DNA of 42,729 nt from Candidatus Gastranaerophilales bacterium (GCA_944325945.1 CALVBW010000021.1:1-42729), one strand, 5' to 3'; numbered from the stretch's first letter, positions 1-7,954 are shown. Made by a program: numbers and translations. Notes: a model not told the origin generated them from the sequence alone.

Positions 1-2
1 AA

Positions 3-1130
3 GAAATTATTAAAGTAATTGAAACAGAGCTCAAAAAGAAGTTCGGTTCGGATTTTTACATTAAGCCTGAAGGTGTAGTAGATAATATTGTCACTTCAGC
101 CGCTATGATGGTAATGTCTTTACAGCTACAGATAGCCTTTCTGGCAAAGCAGTTTGATCCCGAGACAGCGGAAGCTTACTGGCAAGATGCCTTGTATGAA
201 CGTATAGGTGTAAAAAGATTGGATGAAAGCCCCACCGTATTTAAGAAGAAACTCAAGGGGAATTCAGGTTATACAGGCAGTGCCGGAAGTATAACAATCC
301 GTTCATCAGTGTCAAATGAAGAATTCACGAACAGCGAGTCATATACGATAGGAGAAGACGGAACAGCGGAGATAGAATTTGAGAGCGTAATCAAAGGAGA
401 AATACCGGTAAATACGGGGGAGAGATTTGTAATAGTAGAGGCACCGAACGAGATAAAAGAATTGACAGAAGAGGAAGCGAGCGAGATAGTAATAGGACGG
501 GAGAGGGAATCGGATTCGGAATTCAGAGTGCGCTTCAGGAATTCAAAATCCCGAAACGCGAGAGCAACAAGGAATGCGAATATAACAAATTTATTACCGT
601 ATGTGGATGCACCGGGGTATTTGCGAATATATGACAGGAAAACGGATAATACGATACCAGTAGGGACATTAAAAATAATCGCAAAACATAATACAACGGA
701 CGAGGAATTTGCAAAAGCAATATTTGAAACAGTAGTGGACGGAGTTGCATTTATAGGAGATACGAGTGTAGAGGTAAAGGATTCCGAGGGTCAGGTAGTA
801 GAGATAAGCTGGAAGAACGCGGAGGAGGTAGGGATAGATATAACAGGAAAAATAAAGATAAAAAGCGGATATTACCCGAATACGGTAATGACGAAAGTAA
901 AAGAAAGCATAATAGAGTATATAGAGAAACGAGTATACGGATTAGAATCAACGATCTACGCAACGGAGTTCATAATCCCGATGTTAGAAACTGACGGAGT
1001 AGAGGCTGTAACGGAAGTGGAGGTAAAGAAGAGCACGGACAACACCTTTACGGACAGCGTAGCTTTAACCCGGGAAGAAGTTCCCTCCTTTGCGACTGAT
1101 AGTATCACTCTCATTAATGTAACAACATAA
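3..1130 (+). CDS. Baseplate J-like protein, 5' end cut by the window
   Basis: The frame is open from the first bases, so this is a partial gene; 375 residues are visible. Baseplate J-family proteins form the wedge arms that join the baseplate of contractile tails and trigger sheath contraction. The visible part begins in the helical N-terminal region (SAAMMVMSLQLQIAFLAKQF), followed by a segment resembling the usual tA-G-Ld-la-Gi-R pattern (YWQDALYERIGVKRL). A charged stretch then matches the family's E-sD-eFR-R signature (RESDSEFRVRFRNS). The ATG at 105 is internal. Base use changes inside the gene: about 330-1020 is purine-rich with many ATA, GTA and AGG/AGA codons, while both ends resemble the sheath gene. 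In most related tails J lies after the gp25 gene; here it lies before the sheath gene. The family call is fairly sure; the exact subgroup is not. Confidence 0.8.
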   Translation, partial: EIIKVIETELKKKFGSDFYIKPEGVVDNIVTSAAMMVMSLQLQIAFLAKQFDPETAEAYWQDALYERIGVKRLDESPTVFKKKLKGNSGYTGSAGSITIRSSVSNEEFTNSESYTIGEDGTAEIEFESVIKGEIPVNTGERFVIVEAPNEIKELTEEEASEIVIGRERESDSEFRVRFRNSKSRNARATRNANITNLLPYVDAPGYLRIYDRKTDNTIPVGTLKIIAKHNTTDEEFAKAIFETVVDGVAFIGDTSVEVKDSEGQVVEISWKNAEEVGIDITGKIKIKSGYYPNTVMTKVKESIIEYIEKRVYGLESTIYATEFIIPMLETDGVEAVTEVEVKKSTDNTFTDSVALTREEVPSFATDSITLINVTT

Positions 1131-1145
1131 AGAAAGGAGAAAAAA

Positions 1146-2282
1146 ATGAGTGTTTATGACAATTTAATCAGTATTCTTTTCAAACTGCCGGACGGCAGAA
1201 GTTTGGAGGAGTATTTCAAAAACGTACTGCTTGTCGGAAAAATTAATACGGGCGACTTGCAGTCAGATGTTGAGTTTCCGTCAACAGGATTAAAAAAGTA
1301 TTCATCCTATGACGAAGTTATTGCGGATTTTGTCCCGACATCACAATTTGCGCTGGAAGCGAATGCGGTATTTAATCAGAAAAATAATACCCAGACGACT
1401 TCACAAATCCAGTATCTTATGATTGCCGAACAGGGCGCGTCAGAATCAGTTGCTGACGCATTGAATAAAGCAAAATCCGTTGACGGTAAATTTGTAAAAG
1501 TAGTTCCTGTATCGCGGGAAACAGCTGATATTAAAGCAGTTGCGGGCTGGTGCCTGACAAACGACAGGTTCTGCGATTTTGTGGTAACCGATGTTGATGA
1601 TGTCGCGGAAATTGCTGCTGCTGAAAACAATTACGCATATGCAATTTTCAGAAAAAATGCAACCGATCCGATTGCATCCGCTGTTGCATCAACTTCTACA
1701 TGCGGATATTTCGGCGGAAAAGACGGCTCCGCACAGTTTACACAATTGGCGGGTATTATGCCGGAAACATATTCCGATACCGAAATTTCCGAAATGAATT
1801 CATCTAACGTGGCTTATTATACAAATGTTTCGCCTATTGACGGCGGTGAAACCGACAGTTTCGGCTATAACTGGGTAATCGGATCAAGAATGCTCGGCGG
1901 TGAACTCAGACAGCGTCAGATGATTATGCATTATATTAAAAAGTCTATGGGCTTGATGGCGTTGGAATTCTTTAATCAGAAACCTGTTTACGACGAAACA
2001 GGAAACAATCTTTTGCTTTCTATGGCTGAAAAACAGTTCAGAAGTTTTCAAACTTATAACCTTGTTATTGCAAATACTGCAGATCAAACAGGTTATGAAT
2101 TAAAAGTTACACCGATAAGAACAGGTTCGGACAGTATTATGAACACTGATACCGAAGCTTATAACGCAAAGAAATTTAAGCTTACGGGCTACTATTACGA
2201 TGCAATTGTCGGTGAAAAGGTTGATTTCTTATTCTACGTAGACCCGTCAGATGAGCAGGTGGAACAAATTTTAGGTGAATAA
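1146..2282 (+). CDS. Phage tail sheath-like protein (DUF3383-type)
   Basis: This 378-residue protein has the length and N-terminal layout of the DUF3383 family, which I take to be the sheath subunit in myoviruses of this type. Support is mainly position: it follows J and lies directly before the tube gene, the usual sheath-tube pair. The middle region has the alternating beta/alpha pattern of sheath proteins. A strong Shine-Dalgarno (AAAGGAG) precedes the ATG at 1146, 15 bases after the J stop. It would polymerise around the tube and contract to drive the tube into a target cell. Function rests on context and general resemblance rather than a catalytic motif. Confidence 0.7.
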   Translation: MSVYDNLISILFKLPDGRSLEEYFKNVLLVGKINTGDLQSDVEFPSTGLKKYSSYDEVIADFVPTSQFALEANAVFNQKNNTQTTSQIQYLMIAEQGASESVADALNKAKSVDGKFVKVVPVSRETADIKAVAGWCLTNDRFCDFVVTDVDDVAEIAAAENNYAYAIFRKNATDPIASAVASTSTCGYFGGKDGSAQFTQLAGIMPETYSDTEISEMNSSNVAYYTNVSPIDGGETDSFGYNWVIGSRMLGGELRQRQMIMHYIKKSMGLMALEFFNQKPVYDETGNNLLLSMAEKQFRSFQTYNLVIANTADQTGYELKVTPIRTGSDSIMNTDTEAYNAKKFKLTGYYYDAIVGEKVDFLFYVDPSDEQVEQILGE

Positions 2283-2301
2283 CACAGAAAGGAATAATAA
2301 A

Positions 2302-2682
2302 ATGGCAGTATATGATGCAAAAAATATACAATTTGTGTGGAGAGGTATGACCCTGACAGGCGCAGGCGACGACCACGCTTATAATATTACCCAGCAAAAT
2401 GACAGCTTTACTCCCTATAAAGGCGTTCAGGGAGAAGGTTTGAATATTGTAAATAATACCAGACAATGGCAGATTACACGTTCTTTTAAAGTTGACAGCG
2501 TGTCTTTGCCTGTATTAATTCAGGATAATCTCAACGGCGTTGAGGATACTCTTGTCGTACGTGATTTGAATACAGGTGCCGCGGATACTTTTTCAAATTG
2601 TGTAATTATGAATATTTCGGGCGAGCAGGACAGCGCAACAAGAATTGTTACCTGGAATGCATTGACCAGAAACGGTAAATAA
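2302..2682 (+). CDS. Phage tail tube-like protein, copy 1
   Basis: This 126-residue protein follows the sheath gene, the standard place of the inner tube subunit. I place the start at the ATG at 2302, which has AGAAAGGA just upstream, rather than at 2275 inside the end of the sheath gene. It has a paralogue of exactly the same length at 6373. Both share VWRG-TLTG near the N-terminus, a QDNL...DTL-VRDLNTG block near residues 75-95, and a C-terminal RIVTW...RNG. The family is probably the small-tube DUF3277-type group, recalled from memory. A GC-rich inverted repeat (GGGGGAAATTCCCCC, 2685-2699) follows the stop and may separate its transcript from the next gene. Confidence 0.7.
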   Translation: MAVYDAKNIQFVWRGMTLTGAGDDHAYNITQQNDSFTPYKGVQGEGLNIVNNTRQWQITRSFKVDSVSLPVLIQDNLNGVEDTLVVRDLNTGAADTFSNCVIMNISGEQDSATRIVTWNALTRNGK

Positions 2683-2684
2683 TC

Positions 2685-2705
2685 GGGGGAAATTCCCCCG
2701 GTTTT
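2685..2705 (+). terminator. Hairpin after the first tube gene
   Basis: GGGGGAA pairs with TTCCCCC immediately after the tube stop codon, followed by GGTTTTG. The U-run is short, so it may be a partial terminator or a processing/stability hairpin that lets sheath and tube, made in many copies, be expressed above the downstream genes. Confidence 0.4.
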
Positions 2706-2746
2706 GCCGGTAAAAAATTAAGATTATAAACTGAAAGGAAGAAAAT

Positions 2747-3223
2747 ATGACACTTGAATGTACCGTAGGCGGTCATAAATATGAAACAGAACCGCTTTAT
2801 TTTGAGGATTTTACAACGCTGGGGTTTATGGCGGAAGAAAAAATTTACCCGTTTTTAACCTGTCTTTTTGCATGTATAACAAATGATTTGTCGGACAGTG
2901 AGCTGTTAAAAGCACTTTACAGTTCGTGTAAAGATATTTTTAACCGTGAAGATTTAAAATTTATCTCAAATTTAGCCTTAAATCGTGAGCATTTGCGTAT
3001 TGACGGGAAAATACCGGATAATCTGGAATGGGAAAAACACTGGCAAAAAGCGGGTTTTAGCGACTACAGGGTTGTATGTTTCAATTTTATAAGGATGAAC
3101 CTCGGAAATTTTTCGAATTTGTCCGCACTGCTGCCGGCGGAGTGGACACAGAACTTTTTATCCCGTCTGGAAAACAAATTCTCAATACTGTTTACAAGCC
3201 TAAACGCTCTTTTAAAAAAATAA
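2747..3223 (+). CDS. Tail assembly chaperone, short (0-frame) form
   Basis: A 158-residue protein lies between tube and tape-measure genes, the place of lambda G/GT-type and P2 E/E'-type tail assembly chaperones. A clear RBS (GAAAGGAAG) precedes the ATG. The frame stops at 3221-3223 directly after a slippery run, so normal decoding gives this short form. These chaperones coat the tape measure and recruit tube subunits; the short form is usually the major product. I see no sequence motif that proves the family. The call comes from position, size and the frameshift site at its end. Confidence 0.72.
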   Translation: MTLECTVGGHKYETEPLYFEDFTTLGFMAEEKIYPFLTCLFACITNDLSDSELLKALYSSCKDIFNREDLKFISNLALNREHLRIDGKIPDNLEWEKHWQKAGFSDYRVVCFNFIRMNLGNFSNLSALLPAEWTQNFLSRLENKFSILFTSLNALLKK

Positions 3224-3399
3224 AAGCAGATGTTACAAAACAATTGATGAATATTTTTATACTGAATAAAAAATGCGGTATCGGTGTGAATTTGGATGAA
3301 ATAAAGAAGATGACCCCTTTTGAGGGTTATTTTTTTATTAAAAATGTCGCGGATACTCTTGCAATATTAAAAGAAATGAGGAACAAACGTGGAAATTAA
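2747..3399 (+). CDS. Tail assembly chaperone, -1 frameshift (long) form
   Basis: If ribosomes slip back one base at 3211-3217, translation continues in the overlapping frame to the TGA/TAA region ending at 3399 and gives about 217 residues. The added C-terminal part starts near KIKADVTK and includes a Cys-Gly-Ile-Gly segment and a helical end (DTLAILKEMRNK). The second frame has no RBS-supported start: its first ATG at 3076 lies in the middle of the short form's coding sequence. This two-frame arrangement is the rule for tail chaperones, where the long form binds the tape measure. The end overlaps the next gene by 11 bases. Confidence 0.68.
3211..3223 (+). other. Programmed -1 ribosomal frameshift site
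   Basis: In the reading frame of the chaperone the bases read CTT TTA AAA AAA TAA. T TTA AAA is a canonical X XXY YYZ slippery heptamer (TTTAAAA), overlapped by A AAA AAA, and the 0-frame stop follows at once. A shift of -1 enters the frame that is open to 3399. I did not identify a clear stimulatory hairpin or upstream Shine-Dalgarno. Confidence 0.75.
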
Positions 3400-4327
3400 A
3401 GAATTTATGATAAAAATTGTATCTGAATTTGACGATTCGGGTTTTAGAAAACTCGATGATATGCAGTCCGATACGCAAAAATCAATGAAAAAACTATCTG
3501 ATTTTTTGAGAAACTTTTTTTCGTTTCCGGAAAATGTAGAGCAGGTTTTGAACGGTGACAATACATCAGAGTATATATCAAATAAATCCGAAACAAATTC
3601 TACCGTCCCTAAGACGAAAAACAGCAGCGGAAAAGTTTCAGCAGGCGATGTTCCTTCAGGAAAATACGAAAAGAATTTTTTAGGTAACCTTTTGCCCTCA
3701 ATTTCATTAAACTCTTTTCTTAACAAATCGTCCTCCGGTTTAAAAAAAATCATAACCCCAATTGCCGGAGGACTTTTCTTTAACGGACTATTCAAAAAAT
3801 CCCCCCTTGTCATTGACAAAGGTTTTTCCGGAGCTCCGCAAACATTCTTATACGGTGCAGTCAATAAAAAAAATCAAAATGACAGCTCTGATTTGGATAA
3901 AACATTTACTGCAGCTCACGTACGATATCTGAGTGAATATAACAGGCATTATAACAGGGATTATCAGAGAAATGACATCAGTAATATGTCGTCGGAATCT
4001 TCCCGGTTTCTGTCGGAGATTGCTTCATTTGTAAATTTGACATCAATGGGAAATACTGTTTTGAATTCCGGATTGGAAAATTATAACTCTGATGAATTTA
4101 ACACAAATGATTTTAACAATACAGCGACAACAACGGCAATACAAAATTCAGAAAGTGTTTCAAATAATTCATCCGGCACATACACATTGAACGTAGCAGA
4201 AGGTGCAATTCAGATTAACACAACAGGTGAAAACCCTCAGGAAATCGGTCAATCTGTCAGGGAAGCATTAGCCGGTGCTCTGGATGATTTTATATTGAAA
4301 CGGGGATACGGAGGTTCAAATGAATAA
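3389..4327 (+). CDS. Short tail tape-measure-like protein
   Basis: This 312-residue protein starts at GTG (3389) with GAGGA upstream, overlapping the frameshifted chaperone by 11 bases. It sits exactly where a tape measure is expected. The N-terminus (FDDSGFRKLDDMQSD) resembles the start of many tape measures. The middle contains a hydrophobic Gly-rich stretch (IITPIAGGLFFNGLF). The end (GAIQINTTGENPQEIGQSVR) resembles the C-terminal segment common in these proteins. The length is striking: most contractile phages and tailocins use 600 residues or more. At about 1.5 angstrom per residue this predicts a tail of only about 45-50 nm. It could also be a baseplate or adaptor protein with the real tape measure elsewhere. 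Confidence 0.6.
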   Translation: MEIKEFMIKIVSEFDDSGFRKLDDMQSDTQKSMKKLSDFLRNFFSFPENVEQVLNGDNTSEYISNKSETNSTVPKTKNSSGKVSAGDVPSGKYEKNFLGNLLPSISLNSFLNKSSSGLKKIITPIAGGLFFNGLFKKSPLVIDKGFSGAPQTFLYGAVNKKNQNDSSDLDKTFTAAHVRYLSEYNRHYNRDYQRNDISNMSSESSRFLSEIASFVNLTSMGNTVLNSGLENYNSDEFNTNDFNNTATTTAIQNSESVSNNSSGTYTLNVAEGAIQINTTGENPQEIGQSVREALAGALDDFILKRGYGGSNE

Positions 4328-4640
4328 ATTAACTTTACCAAATCTTACAAACAAATCAGATACGCGTCTTTCTTATAATATTAATGACAGAGAATACATG
4401 TTTCATTTCAAATGGTGTGATACCTTTTGCATTGTAGATATTTATTTAATTGAAAACAACACAAATAACTATCTTATAAAAAGTGTACCTCTTACATTGA
4501 CGGAGAATTTGATAGCGCGGGTCAGAGATAACAACCTTATTTCAGGCTCGTTATTTTTTCTGAACCGGTACAATGCGCCGTCAGAGCCGTCGCAGGACGA
4601 TTTTCATACGGATTACTATCTATTATATACGGAAGAATAA
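4320..4640 (+). CDS. Baseplate plug-like protein (Pam3 gp18-type)
   Basis: A 106-residue protein overlaps the previous gene by 8 bases, with a GGAGG upstream. The order of predicted beta strands, the Arg-x-x-Tyr-x-Phe-x-Phe-x-Trp core (REYMFHFKWCD), the G-SLFFLNRY turn and the DYYLLY ending fit the small baseplate plug family typified by cyanophage Pam3 gp18. That family sits between tape measure and hub genes, as here. It would close the tube at the baseplate centre. The assignment is from pattern memory and gene order. Confidence 0.6.
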   Translation: MNKLTLPNLTNKSDTRLSYNINDREYMFHFKWCDTFCIVDIYLIENNTNNYLIKSVPLTLTENLIARVRDNNLISGSLFFLNRYNAPSEPSQDDFHTDYYLLYTEE

Positions 4641-4643
4641 ATT

Positions 4644-5441
4644 ATGGACGAAAAATCATTAGAATTTAATTTGATTATAAAAACAGAATCCGACAAAGCT
4701 GCTGAAATAAGCGGATTGGATATAGATTTTGATATCGTAAAGACAAATACATCAGAAAATAATAAAGCATTGCTTACAGTCTGGAATCTTAACGATAATT
4801 TGTACCAGACTCTTACGGAAAAAAATGATAAAATATGCATTTATGCATCATATGATGCGGAAGAGCAGATTTTATGTTTCAGAGGCTCTATTCAAAAAAT
4901 TGAAAAAAGAAAAGCTCCCGGGCATGCGGATATCCCCGTTTATATAGAGTTATCGGACGGCAGACAGGCTTATACTAATGCATTTATGAATAAGAATTAC
5001 CGCGGCAGTGTAACTTCAACGGCAATAATCAAAGATTGTATAAGTGCAATGGGTTTGAGTACGGGTACTATGAGCTCAAAACTGCCGGAAAGGACTTATG
5101 ATTCTTATAAAGCAAAGGGGCCTGCGCACACAATATTACAAAAAATATGCCGTACGCTGGGCGCGCAGTTCAGTATTCAAAACGATCTTGTGAATATTGT
5201 AACGCCAAATGACGAACCCGTAGAGGAAACAGCTTTTGAATTGAATATTGAAAATTCAATGACTCCGAGAAGAACAGGATTTGATGAAACTGTTATTCAA
5301 ACCGGATTTGCGCCTCATATAAATCCGAATTCATCCGTGAAATGTAATTTTACGGAGATTTCGGGATTGAGAGTCGTAAAACGGGTGCATTCATTCGGAA
5401 ACAATTACGGAAAAACAATAATAACGGAGATTACGGTATGA
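4644..5441 (+). CDS. Baseplate hub protein (gp27/gp44-like)
   Basis: This 265-residue protein opens with a beta-rich domain. It contains the hub-type pattern of an N-A-L-x-V-W-N-L segment (ALLTVWNLND), a Y-A-S-Y strand and an LCFRGSI strand, followed by a T-I-x-L-x-D-G strand pair. Hub proteins form the trimeric ring that connects the tube to the central spike. It lies between the plug and spike genes and its stop overlaps the spike start by 4 bases (ATGA), implying translational coupling. The protein ends without an obvious lysozyme or peptidase domain. Confidence 0.68.
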   Translation: MDEKSLEFNLIIKTESDKAAEISGLDIDFDIVKTNTSENNKALLTVWNLNDNLYQTLTEKNDKICIYASYDAEEQILCFRGSIQKIEKRKAPGHADIPVYIELSDGRQAYTNAFMNKNYRGSVTSTAIIKDCISAMGLSTGTMSSKLPERTYDSYKAKGPAHTILQKICRTLGAQFSIQNDLVNIVTPNDEPVEETAFELNIENSMTPRRTGFDETVIQTGFAPHINPNSSVKCNFTEISGLRVVKRVHSFGNNYGKTIITEITV

Positions 5442-6001
5442 GGACATTTAATGATGGTTTGGACGATATATTAAACGGCTTTTCAAAATCATTACCGGTT
5501 GAAAAGCCTTGTAGAATTACCCGTGTAAATTCGCAATATTCTGTTGATGTTGAGTATTATGACAATTCGGGAGTTGATAACCTTTATAACGTACCTGTCA
5601 AACATATTCAAACACAGAGTGCGTATGTATTTTTAGGTTTAAAGTCGGGTGATTGCGGCACAATAAGATTTTTTGACAGCGATGTAGGGGACTATTACGG
5701 CGGGACGACTCAGAAAATTCCCGAAACACGATGCCATGATATAAACGATAATTTATTTTCCGTCGGATTTTATCCCGCACAGTCGCAGTATGTGTTCCCT
5801 CAAGGTGATATTGTAATCGGAACCACGTCCGGCGCTGTTATAAATGTTACGGGCGAGAATATAACAATAACAGGCGGCACAATAGATATTTCGGGAAGTT
5901 CCGTGAATTTAGGCAATGATACAACAATTGACGGTAAAAAATTTCTTGAACACACGCACACAAACGGTAATAACGGAAGTCCGACAGGCGGAGTAATATA
6001 G
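5438..6001 (+). CDS. Baseplate central spike protein (gp45/gpV-like)
   Basis: This 187-residue protein has an N-terminal OB-fold-like part (residues 20-95). A repetitive beta-helix-like stretch follows with evenly spaced Ile/Val (residues 124-165, for example VTGENITITGGTIDISG). The tip segment is H172-T-H174 followed by NGNNGSPTGG. The HxH pair near the tip is the iron-binding signature of P2 gpV and phi92 gp138-type spikes, which pierce the outer membrane. Translation is coupled to the hub gene by the ATGA overlap. Confidence 0.8.
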   Translation: MRTFNDGLDDILNGFSKSLPVEKPCRITRVNSQYSVDVEYYDNSGVDNLYNVPVKHIQTQSAYVFLGLKSGDCGTIRFFDSDVGDYYGGTTQKIPETRCHDINDNLFSVGFYPAQSQYVFPQGDIVIGTTSGAVINVTGENITITGGTIDISGSSVNLGNDTTIDGKKFLEHTHTNGNNGSPTGGVI

Positions 6002-6023
6002 GAACATTAAAAAAGGAGAAAAA

Positions 6024-6368
6024 ATGGATATATTAATGCAGAATAACAGATTGCCGATGGTAAACGGAGATTTCCAGCTCGTAAGCGGCGTAGATGAGAT
6101 AAAGCAGCATGTAATTGTTGCATTGAATACTTTTTTCGGAGACTGGATTCTTGATTTTGAAAAAGGTATTGATTATGCGTACGGCTTCCGGCACGATGAG
6201 TTTTTGGAGTACGACATAAAAAATCAGTTGTCCGGAATTGACGGAGTTCTGTCAGTGGATGATTTGACTATGGAATATGATAAAGAGAATTTAGTTATGA
6301 AAGTCACGGCGAGTTTAAACACAACTTACGGACGACTTGATGTAAGAAATACAATAAACAGAGGTTAA
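6024..6368 (+). CDS. Baseplate wedge protein, gpW/gp25-like
   Basis: This 114-residue protein has the features of the GPW/gp25 family: an early G-D-F-x-L strand, V-x-x-I-K-Q-H-V helix, a G-D-W-x-L-D-x-E-x-G-I-D-Y turn (residues 38-50), and alternating strands to the end. gp25-like subunits clamp the first sheath ring to the baseplate. A very good RBS (AAAAAGGAGAAAA) precedes the ATG. In most tails the J gene would follow; here a second tube-like gene follows instead. Confidence 0.85.
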   Translation: MDILMQNNRLPMVNGDFQLVSGVDEIKQHVIVALNTFFGDWILDFEKGIDYAYGFRHDEFLEYDIKNQLSGIDGVLSVDDLTMEYDKENLVMKVTASLNTTYGRLDVRNTINRG

Positions 6369-6372
6369 AATT

Positions 6373-6753
6373 ATGATATATAACGTACGGAATATGGAAT
6401 TAGTGTGGCGGGGTCTGACATTAACGGGTTTCGGGTCTCAAAAAGTTGAGATAACCCAGCCGCAGGATATGGCAAGCGGGAACCTTGTATACGGGATTTT
6501 CGGCGAATGCTTCAGCATACCTAATAACAAACGCGGATGGCAGATTGTGGCATCATTTCATCCGTTAAGTCTTTCATATCCAATACTGGAGCAGGATAAT
6601 CTGTATAACTTTGCGGATACACTGATTGTAAGAGACTTAAATACAGGCGTAACGGATATTTTTACGGATTGTATAATTTTTTCTACAGATAAGAAAAAAG
6701 ACAGCGACGAGCGTATTGTAACCTGGCTTGCCGCTAAACGTAACGGCAGATAA
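6373..6753 (+). CDS. Phage tail tube-like protein, copy 2 (paralogue)
   Basis: This protein is 126 residues, the same length as the tube protein at 2302, and clearly homologous to it. It shares VWRGLTLTG near residue 14, an F-S-I-P-N-N-x-R-x-W-Q-I block where copy 1 has L-N-I-V-N-N-T-R-Q-W-Q-I, QDNL, DTLIVRDLNTG, and the ending ERIVTW...RNG. The duplicate lies four bases after the gp25-like gene, using GAGG at that gene's end as RBS. It may cap the tube, form the first tube ring on the hub, or allow an alternative tube. After its stop an RBS-like AAAGGACGG is followed by no start codon, which suggests a lost or displaced downstream gene. Confidence 0.7.
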   Translation: MIYNVRNMELVWRGLTLTGFGSQKVEITQPQDMASGNLVYGIFGECFSIPNNKRGWQIVASFHPLSLSYPILEQDNLYNFADTLIVRDLNTGVTDIFTDCIIFSTDKKKDSDERIVTWLAAKRNGR

Positions 6754-6826
6754 TGCGAAAGGACGGAAAAAATATATTTAAATAATAGCCGGCGCTACTG
6801 TTACAAATGGCATGAGTGAAGGTATT

Positions 6827-7954
6827 TCAAAAGATACTGAAAGACCCTCTTGTATCACCATAGGCATCATATTGTGTAATGTTGTTACCAAAGATACTGA
6901 AAGATCCTGTCGTATCACCATAGGCATCATATTGTGTAATGTTGTTACCAAAGATACTGAAAGATCCTGTTGAGTTACCATAGGCATCATATTGAGTAAT
7001 ATTGTCTCCAAAGATGCTGAAAGACCCTGTTGTGTCGCCATGTGAATCATATTGTGTAATGTCGTCTCCAAAGATGCTGAAAGACCCTGTTGTGTCGCCA
7101 TGTGCATCATATTGTGTAATGTTGTCTCCAAAGATGCTGAAAGATCCTGTTGTGTCACCATGGGCATTATATATGGTTATACGTGATGAATCATTAATTT
7201 TATCCGTCCACTCGTAGTTGTCTGCTTTTGGAGATCGAGCAACAGCAACTAAAATTGGAATAATAGTATTTGACTGAGAATTTTTGACGGTGACTTTAGG
7301 CAGTTGTTTAGTTTCTTGTTTGTTTTTTTTTCGGGAATAATATTCATCCCAGGTAAAAACATTGTAAAAATCAATAACCTGGTCTTCGCTGTCAAATTCA
7401 AAGATATGCTCTCTGTCAATGAGCACGAAACTGCCGAGTTTATTACCGCTCAAATCATAGTGTGTAACAACGCCGTCGTCAGAAATTTTGTAAAAGGAAA
7501 TGATATCGCCGTCAGCTTCAAAATTAAAAATGTCCAGAATACTCCGATACCAGCCGGTATCAGGTCTATCGTATTTGTAAATTGTATTACCGGAGACTTT
7601 GTATCTAAATATAGGATTCTTGTCTTTGGCATCAGATCCCGGATATTGATAAATATATTCGTCATATCCCCAATTACGCAAAGACCAAAAATCATGAGAT
7701 GCCGTTACATCCATTTTTGTTACACCATCTTTGTGATGTGTAACAAGTCCTGCAATTTCTTTTTTAGCCGGCGAGAGTTGTCTTATAGCGATAATCTCGT
7801 CCTGTTTAAAAGCCTTTGCCCATTTTGGTGCATTATACATTCCTGTATTAACCATAATAGAAATAACGCCGAGGATAGTATCTTCATCGGTAGCCGGAGT
7901 ATTAGGCGCAAGCATAAAAAATACAACAAGTAAAACAAATAGTTTTTTTAGCAT
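6827..7954 (-). CDS. Secreted protein with six tandem 20-residue repeats
   Basis: This 375-residue protein has a signal peptide (MLKKLFVLLVVFFMLAPNTPA), a non-repetitive region to about residue 258, then five full and one partial copies of a 20-residue unit (consensus ITQYDAYGDTTGSFSIFGNN) to the stop. The upstream half contains related short strands (YKVSGNTIYKYD, THYDLSGNKLGSF), so the unit may have arisen from within the protein and expanded. It reads against the tail operon, between tube copy 2 and the fibre gene. No family is recognised. It resembles RHS/WG-type beta repeats in character only. It could be a lysogenic-conversion gene, or a host gene captured in the locus. Confidence 0.8.
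   Translation of the reverse strand: MLKKLFVLLVVFFMLAPNTPATDEDTILGVISIMVNTGMYNAPKWAKAFKQDEIIAIRQLSPAKKEIAGLVTHHKDGVTKMDVTASHDFWSLRNWGYDEYIYQYPGSDAKDKNPIFRYKVSGNTIYKYDRPDTGWYRSILDIFNFEADGDIISFYKISDDGVVTHYDLSGNKLGSFVLIDREHIFEFDSEDQVIDFYNVFTWDEYYSRKKNKQETKQLPKVTVKNSQSNTIIPILVAVARSPKADNYEWTDKINDSSRITIYNAHGDTTGSFSIFGDNITQYDAHGDTTGSFSIFGDDITQYDSHGDTTGSFSIFGDNITQYDAYGNSTGSFSIFGNNITQYDAYGDTTGSFSIFGNNITQYDAYGDTRGSFSIF
6830..7180 (-). repeat. 60-bp tandem repeats, six units
   Basis: Units of exactly 60 bp encode the 20-residue repeats of the antisense secreted protein. Units nearest its C-terminus carry Tyr and Asn variants (DAYG, GNN), those nearer the N-terminus His and Asp (DAHG, GDN), so neighbours are most alike. 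This is the pattern expected from local duplication. The last unit is cut short by the stop codon at 6827-6829. Confidence 0.9.

Noticed and set aside
535-963. Two antisense ORFs of 70-71 codons opposite the J gene
   Set aside because: They are by-products of the purine-rich coding strand (Leu/Ser/Arg-rich translations) and lack RBS.
3076-3399. Independent 107-residue gene inside the chaperone region
   Set aside because: Its ATG lies in the middle of another coding frame without a Shine-Dalgarno. The -1 slippery site explains the second frame better.
6830-7180. CRISPR array
   Set aside because: The 60-bp units are direct, contiguous and coding, with no alternating unique spacers and no cas genes nearby.
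6778-7217. Long ORFs in other frames over the 60-bp repeats, one of them with repeating MMPMVTQQDLS units
   Set aside because: They are out-of-frame shadows of the tandem repeat: a 60-bp period keeps any stop-free frame open. They have no RBS and no signal, unlike the 375-residue frame.
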